Positions 57,611-64,000 of a stretch of 64,000 nucleotides of DNA are shown here, piece after piece. A program made the position numbers and the translations under genes. Origin of the DNA: Dillenia suffruticosa (Eukaryota; Streptophyta; Magnoliopsida; Dilleniales; Dilleniaceae); assembly GCA_033439265.1 (NCBI GenBank), contig JAVTVX010000027.1:12043001-12107000 (forward strand), written 5' to 3'. Below the pieces are notes generated by a model. It worked only from the letters and a program-made list of their open reading frames with translations. It made no database searches and was not told the origin of the DNA. The first letter of the stretch is position 1; each line of letters starts with the position of its first letter.

Positions 57611-58665
57611 CTCCCCCTCAAGTTGGGTGTGTATGTATCTATAACACCCAACTTGATCATATTTTTATGTATGTGATTGGCGGTTCCTGACTTGGTGAAG
57701 ATATCCGCTACTTGATCATTACTTTGTATAAAGCTTGGAGTGATGAGTTTTTTTTCAAACTTTTGTCTCACAAAGTGGCAATCCACCTCGATGTGATTTG
57801 TTCTTTCATGAAAAACCGGATTTGAGGCTATGTGAATAGCCGATTGATTGTCACAATGGAGTCGGATTGGAGTAGGAACAGAGAACCCTAGTTCTTCAAT
57901 TAGAGCATTTAACCAAACCATCTCACTTGATGCGGCTGTCATTGCTCTATATTCAGCTTCGGCACTTGATCTTGACACCACATGTTTTTTGCTTTTCCAA
58001 GATACTAGATTTCCTCCAACAAACATGTAATATCCTGTGGTTGATCGTCTATCTTCTGAGTCTCCAGCCCAATCTGCATCACAATATCCTACAATTTGTG
58101 AGTTGTTGTTCTTCTTCATCCAAACTCCCATGCCTAGTGTACCCTTTAGATAATGGAGGATTCTTTCGGTGGCTCTCCAACGCTTTCTTTTTGGCTTGTG
58201 CATATGTTGGCTAACTTGACTCACGGCAAAGGAGATGTCCGGTCTCGTTATGGTGAGGTAAATCAATTTCCCTACGAGCCTTTGATATCTTGGTTCATCC
58301 TCATAATCTTCATCATCATCCTTGAGGCCACAAGAGGAGCTAATGGGACTACAAGCGGGCTTGGCACCTAACTTCCCGGTTTCCTACAAGAGATCAAGCA
58401 CATACTTCCTTTGTGATAGAACAAGCCCATTTGGACAATAGACGAGTTCTATCCCTAAGAAGTACTTTAGTTTCTCTAAGTCCTTAATATCAAATTTTGT
58501 TTGTAAGAAACCTCTTACTTGATTGATTAAATCTAAATCATTATCGGTTATGATTACATCATCTACATAAACTAACACTATAATAATTTTTCCATCTAGT
58601 TTCTTAACGAAGAGAGAAGTGTCGCTATTGCATTTTTTGAAATCATGATCAAAAAGAGTTGAGCT
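57611..58665 (-). pseudogene. B5 RT and RNase H remnant
   Basis: Minus-strand B-type coding: RT VYVDDVIIT near 58575-58545, YLTITRPDISFAVSQVSQHM near 58260-58205, CDADWAGD near 58080, SRSSAEAEYRAM near 57965, end of frame into the polypurine tract at 57611-57625. Ends on the gag side at the B6 insertion. Several breaks. Confidence 0.83.
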
Positions 58666-59126
58666 TGTTGAAATAAAAGAGAACTAAGTGTGGTTAGCAT
58701 AGGCCCCATTTCAAGCCAAGTTTAAGCCCATCCATGAGATGTATTTGGCCCGTTCCTTATGGGTTTTTTAGTCCTTAAAAAAGACATTGTTAAGCCCCTA
58801 AAAGAAGCCCAAAATCGGCCCTGAAAAAGGCAAAACGGCTAGTTCTTTTGAACTAGCCGTTGCACTGTATAACTGCCATAAAAATGGCTGTTATACAGTG
58901 ATTTTGGGGACAGAAATCTGTCCCCAATGTCCCCCAACGGCTCTTTGAGTCTTTGGGGTCTTTTTCCCTCTGTTTCTCAAGTAATAATCTCTATAAATAG
59001 GAGCTTGTATGGGATGTTCTATCTATGAAAAAAAAAACCAATGCTCTCATTGTGCATTCTTTCTTCAAATAAAGTTATTTAAGTTTTCATTTAATCCTAA
59101 TTGCTTGATAGCTTGAAATCTTAACA
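58666..59126 (+). repeat. B6 5' LTR
   Basis: 461 bp. TATAAATAG near 58992. Hairpins at 58834-58861 (12-base perfect arms around TTTT, containing AACGGCTAG) and 58863-58900 (17-base arms with one mismatch around AAAA). Confidence 0.88.
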
Positions 59127-59459
59127 TGGTATCAGAGCAGGCAACGATACCTTCCTCTTCCAGTCTTAATGACCCTCCACCACAAATTAGCACCTCAATG
59201 TTCATCTCCTTACTTCTAGATTCCACAAACTATAATGCTTGGCAAGATACCATCAAGAGGTCTCTAAACTTCTTCAACCTTGAAAATCATATCTTTGAAG
59301 AACCTTTTGATGAAGCCAATCCATTATTCAAAGTATGGAAGAAGAGAGACGATCAAGTGGTGGTACTCCTTCAAATGTCTCTTGACAAAACTCACAAGGC
59401 TATGGTCACATGTATTCCAAACGCAAGAGCATTATGGGAGCAAATGCAATCGTTATATG
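59126..59459 (+). pseudogene. B6 gag N-terminal part
   Basis: B-type gag from MVSEQ at the LTR/primer-site junction, with YNAWQDTIKRSLNFFNLENH near 59230 and KTHKAMVTCIPNARALWEQM near 59387. Interrupted by the A6 insertion; target duplication would be ATATG (59455-59459), whose partner is outside the window. Confidence 0.85.
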
Positions 59460-59915
59460 TGTTGGATTTTTGACTAAGAAGAGAGAGAAATCTAATAAAC
59501 TTCTGGTTTTTATTGATGTAGTAGAATGATACAAAGGAAGAGAGATTATCTTCCTCTTTATTTTACAAGGAGAGCAATAGCTCTATTTATAGGCAAAGGG
59601 AGAAAAATAGCCAGTAGAGAGAGAACAAAGTCAATATTCCCGTTGGGGCTCAAACTCCAAGGAATTCCAACAGCTAGTTTTTGGACTGTTGGAATATACA
59701 TTGCCCAAACTGCCCCTAGCTATTTGGGTTTACCTCTTAGACTTTTCTCCATACTTTTGGGCTTCATTGGGCTTGTTTTTGAATGTATTTTGGGTCATAA
59801 ATATGTTGCCAAATTCTGAACATTAAAAAATAAAAGGCCCAATGTTTATGACATTATCATATTTTCAAGTTGAATACCTTGAGACTTATCTTCATCTTCT
59901 CCCTTATTTTTAACA
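59460..59915 (-). repeat. A6 3' LTR
   Basis: 456 bp, plus-strand TGTTGGATTTTTGAC to TTATTTTTAACA. TATA box (minus) near 59584-59592. The 5' partner is outside the window. Confidence 0.92.
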
Positions 59916-62900
59916 CTCCCCCTCAAGTTAGGTGCATAGATGTCTATGGACCCTAACTTGCTAAGGATGTGCTGAAGATGTTTCTCAGTTGTTGCCTTAG
60001 TGAAAATGTCAGCTAGCTAGTCTTCACTTCTAACATATGAGGTTGAAATTGTCTTGTTTTCTAATTTTTCTCGAACAAAATGACAATCAACCTCAATGTG
60101 CTTCGTTCTTTCATGAAATACTGGATTGGCAGCGATATGAAGAGCTGCTTGATTATCGCAATGTAGAAGAATAGGAGCGATAGTAGGAAATCCCATCTCC
60201 TCAAGTAATGCCTTTAGCCAAACTATTTCGCTTGTAGCCGCTGCCATTGCTCTGTATTCAGCCTCAGCGCTTGATCTGGATACAACAGATTGTTTCTTGC
60301 TTTTCCATGTTACAAGATTTCCTCCCACGAACATGCAGTAGCCGGTGGTGGATCTCCTGTCCGTGACATCCCCAGCCCAATCTGCATCACAGTAGCCATA
60401 AATCTCCATGTTGTGGTTGTTTTTCATAAGAATTCCCCTTCCTGGTGAGCTTTTTAAATACTTGAGAATTCTTTCTGCTGCCTTCCAATCTTGAATCCTT
60501 GGAGCATGCATCCGTTGACTGATTAAGCTGACGGCATAGGTGATATCTGGTCTTGTAATGGTGAGGTAGATGAGCCTCCCCACAAGTCTTTGATATCTAG
60601 GAATATCCTGGAACATTTCTTCATCACCTTGTGCTCGTTCTGCTATGGATATAGGAGTTGCTGCTGGTTTAGCTCCTACCTTTCCAGTTTCCTGCAAAAG
60701 GTCAAGTACATATTTCCTTTGGCATAGAACTAGCCCCTTATGAGAATAGGCAAGCTCTATTCCTAAGAAATACTTTAGTTTTCCCAAATCTTTAATCTCA
60801 AAAGTAGATTTAAGGAAATTTCTAACTTGATCAATACCATTCATATCACTTCCTGTAATAACTATATCATCTACATAAATAAGAACAATAGTGATTTCTT
60901 CATTGTTAACTTTAGTAAACATGGAGGAATCACTAATGGATTTCTTAAAGTTATTACCAAGAAGTGCTGAACTTAATTTTGCATACCAGGCACGAGGAGA
61001 TTGTTTTAACCCATAGATTGCTTTTTTAAGACGACACACCTTGATGTTTGAATCCTCATCTAGCCCTTGGGGAATTTGCATGTAGATTTCTTCGTCTAAG
61101 TCCCCTTGAAGGAAAGCATTCTTCACGTCCATTTGATACATTGGCCATTCTCCATTGGTTGCAATTGACATCAAAACCCTTATCGTTTTCATTTTGGCAA
61201 CAGGGGCAAAAGTCTCAGTGTAGTCTTCTCCATAAGTTTGTGTGAATCCTTTGGCTACAAGTCTTGCCTTGTAGCGTTCAATGGATCCATCACTTTTATA
61301 CTTGATTTTGAACACCCATTTATACCCGACAGCCTTTCTTCCCTTAGGGAGAGTAGTAATCTCCCACGTCCCATTTTTATTCAATGCATCTAGTTCTTCA
61401 AGCATAGCTTGTCTCCATTCGGGTTTGGTATTTGCCTCATCAAAATCCTTAGGTTCCTGTGATGAGTCAATGCCACTCAAGAACCCTTGATGGCTTGAGG
61501 AAGTATTAGATACACAATAGTAATTTGAAATAGGATAGTGAGTTACCTTAGAATTGTAATAAACTCTTCTGTTGATCCACTCTGAGGGAGGAAGCCTCAA
61601 TCTGGTGGAACGTCGAAGTGGAGGAGCCAGCGGAGAGGGCAGTCTAGTTTCGTCTCCGGATTCTCCTAAGGTAGGTAATCCCTCGCCTTCTTCTCTTTCT
61701 TCGGAAGAGTTCTCTTCATTTTCAGACTCATCCACTCCTCCCTCTTCGTTTTCTCCCCCTGAAAGTGAATTCTCTTCATTGGATTCTTGAGGAACCAGAG
61801 GAGGATTTATGGGAACATCGCAGAAGATTCGCAAGTCATTGCTTGATGAATTTTCTTCATTTTTTTCTCCTGCAAAAAAGAATTCATTTTCTACAAATAT
61901 CACATCTTTCGATGTGTATACCTTGTTAGAGTCAGGTTCAAAACAAATATATCCTTTTTGGAATGAAGCGTACCCAATAAAAACACATTTCTTTCCTTTG
62001 ATATCTAACTTATCTCTAAACTGCCTAGGAATATGAACATAACAAATACACCCAAAAACTCTAAGGTGAGAGAGGTTTGGTTTGTCTTTTCTAAGCAACT
62101 CTAATGGAGATTTTCCATGGAGAACTCTAGTTGGAAGACGATTTATTAAATGAGCTGCGGTACTAACCGCATCACTCCAAAAACGCTTAGGCATATTAGC
62201 AAAGAACATGATAGTTCTTGCTATTTCTAGGAGATGTCTATTTTTGCGTTCGGCAACTCCATTTTGTTGGGGAGTGTAGGGACAACTAGTTTGATGAATA
62301 ATTCCATTCTCCTCAATGAAATTTTTGAAATTGGTGCTCATATATTCCCCACCATTATCTGTCCTAAGAATTTTAATGTTGGCCTCATATTGTTTTATAA
62401 TATACTTGTAAAAGGACTTGAAGGCTTCATAAACTTGGTCTTTTGATCTTAGCATATACACCCATGTATACCTAGACTTATGATCTATAAATGAGATAAA
62501 ATACTTAAATCCCCTTCTAGATATCATAGGTGAAGTCCATACATCCGAGTGAACAAGATCAAAAGGCTTTTTATATTGAGTTTCAGAAATAGGATAATAC
62601 ATTCGGGTTTCCTTTCCAAAAATGCATGCTTCACAATGTCTATCACTACAATTTTTTGATGGGAATAGGCATTTCAGAGCTTGCATAGAAGGATGACCTA
62701 ATCTAGCATGCCAAAGGAGGTAACTTTCCTCTCGGATTGCGGAAAATACAAAACTATCTTGTTTCCAAAAATACAAGTTATCTTGCATAGAACCACTACC
62801 AATCACTTGATTCGTCTCCAAATTCTGAAAAACAACAGAATGAGGGTCAAAAATAGCTTTGCAATTTAAGTCCTTAGTGACTTGTCCAATGGACATAAGA

Positions 62901-64000
62901 TTAGAGGTAAATTGAGGAACATATAAGGCCTTTGATTTTCTTCCAAATATTTCAACATCCCCAATTTGCTTAATTTTGAAATTATGTCCATTCGCAACTT
63001 TAACCATTTTAGGTTCTAGGAGAGGTTCAAGATTCTGAAAATTTTGCTTATCTTTGACCATATGGTGATCACAACCTGAATCTATCAACCATTTTGAAGA
63101 AGTAACAGATGAGTTAGAGCAAGTACCTGAGGAGGATTTTCCTAATTTTTGAGATGTCAGATTTGCTTTGTTTGCAGCTGGTTGAGCATTTTGCTCCCTC
63201 CTCTCTTGCTCTTTTTTCTTGATGAACTCAGGTTTAAGGTTAGGATGAAGAAACCAGCAACCATCCTTGGTATGTCCCAACTTTTTGCAATGAGAACACA
63301 CCTTTTTTATTCCCTGATGAGCCTTATTTGCAGCTTGTTCATTCTGCTTTGTGGAGAACCCATGAACTTCACTTTTGGACTGATTGCTTTCTTCAAGCCT
63401 TTGAGAAGCTGCAGCTCTTTGAATCATAAATCGAGTCTCTTGGTATGATGGAAATTCTTTCATTCGAAGAATTTCCTGTCGAAGTTGTACAAATGACTCA
63501 TTGAGTGATGAGAGCAATGAAAACACCTTGTCTTCATCTTGTCTCTTTTGCAGCACTTTTATATCACTCGTGAGAGGTCTCAATGTGTTAAGCTCATTCC
63601 ACAAGTCCTCGTGTTCTCCGAACAATTGTGTAATTGATTTCTCCTCCATTTGGATGGCCGCAATCCTTTTTTGTATTTCAAATATTCTGCTCAAGTTTGA
63701 TTCCTGACCATATAACCCATACATTTGCTCCCATAAGGATTTGGAACTCGGACAGCACATTACCATATTTTTGTGTGCTTGATCCATGGAGCTTGTTAGC
63801 AATAGGAACACTTGATCATCCAGCTCCTTCCATTCATCAAATCGTGGGTCTAGCCGATCCATAGGATCTTTTGTAATGAAAGACAGAAGTTTTGCTCCAT
63901 TGAGAGATCTTCTGATATGACTAGCCCATTGGAAGTAATTGGTTGAGCTTAGAATAATTTGGGAGAAAAGTTGGATTTGAAAGGAAGAGATTTGAGGAAG
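59916..64000 (-). pseudogene. A6 gag-pol polyprotein remnant (window-truncated)
   Basis: A-family copia polyprotein with the full order gag, CCHC knuckle, protease, integrase, acidic linker, RT, RNase H. The highest coordinates encode LPQISSF of the gag N-terminus, so only the first dozen residues and the 5' LTR are missing from view. About one break. Confidence 0.88.

Larger units (their letters stand above)
52120..58665 (-). mobile_element. B5: B-family Ty1/copia element in G2, split by A5 and cut by B6
   Basis: Minus strand. Its 3' LTR starts at 52120 and is split by A5: 52120-52217 and 57258-57610. The RNase H and RT body follows (57611-58665) until B6 begins. Coding landmarks: SSAEAEYRAM near 57965-57935, CDADWAGD near 58085-58060, YVDD near 58565. 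The gag side is outside the window, beyond B6 and A6. Close in sequence to B4. Broken, several breaks. Confidence 0.87.
58666..59459 (+). mobile_element. B6: 5' end of a B-family element inserted in B5
   Basis: Plus strand. 5' LTR 58666-59126 (461 bp, TGTTGAAATAAAAG to CTTAACA), primer-binding site TGGTATCAGAGC at 59127, then gag beginning MVSEQ at 59126 and running to 59459, where A6 inserted. The rest lies beyond A6 and outside the window. The LTR is a distinct subtype with two strong hairpins and no exact MSA match. The visible gag part is open. Confidence 0.88.
59460..64000 (-). mobile_element. A6: A-family Ty1/copia element, truncated by the window end
   Basis: Minus strand, 3' LTR 59460-59915, polypurine tract, then almost the whole coding body to 64000, where the window ends about a dozen codons after the gag start. 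Landmarks: RNase H CDADWAGD near 60385, YVDD near 60880, LRRSTRLRLPPSEWINR near 61615-61570, RTDNGGEY near 62365, HSDVW near 62550, protease near 63080, knuckle near 63300. Near-identical to Aw and A3. About one break in the visible part. Confidence 0.92.

Overview
This window looks like repeat-rich nuclear DNA of a flowering plant, probably a eudicot (a guess from AT-richness and element types; the species cannot be named). Nearly all 64 kb is LTR retrotransposon, inserted layer upon layer. I see no intact host gene, tRNA or rRNA. The only host-gene remnant is a decayed fragment of a DUF632 (NRG2-type) gene near 20.04-20.67 kb.

I use working names for five families. A, B and C are related Ty1/copia elements of about 5 kb with LTRs of roughly 340-480 bp. 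D is an older, unrelated Ty1/copia family on the minus strand. G is a Ty3/gypsy family. The window holds about eight A, seven B, two C, two D and two G copies, counting fragments.

Left block (1-16,499, all plus strand): nested elements. A near-whole A element (Aw, 1322-6364) sits in the 5' LTR of B1 (1257-11278). B1 sits in the 3' LTR of A0, A0 sits in the tail of A1, and A1 sits in a B-type fragment (B0). Target-site duplications (TSDs) confirm the two inner steps. Then comes a composite: a C-type front (C1, 12637 to about 15600) joined to an A-type tail (A2, to 16499).

Middle block (16,500-41,633): anonymous DNA with a degenerate GATGTGT-rich repeat, the D1 fragment, the DUF632 remnant, then element D2. 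D2 is split by B2 (24292-39428), B2 by A3 (25336-35556), and A3 by C2 (28148-33325). C2 looks whole and very young: its two 478-bp LTRs differ at one position by eye.

Right block (41,634-64,000): a B-type LTR piece and the A4 fragment. A4 is interrupted by a short non-autonomous gypsy derivative (G1, 42060-44075) and cut by gypsy G2 (from 45613). G2 holds B4 (46641-50422) and B5 (from 52120). A5 (52218-57252) lies in B5's 3' LTR, B6 (from 58666) in its coding body, and A6 (59460 to the window end) inside B6.

The most interesting signal is in the LTRs. B and C LTRs carry clusters of exact matches to the plant M-phase-specific activator (MSA) consensus YCYAACGGYYA. These are arranged as inverted repeats 70-160 bp upstream of the TATA box and lie next to GGGCCC / TGGGCC (site II-like) palindromes. 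This suggests transcription tied to dividing cells. In A, B and C the gag start codon is formed at the junction of the LTR and the tRNA primer-binding site, and the reading frame runs on through the polypurine tract. Translation and priming therefore share the same bases.
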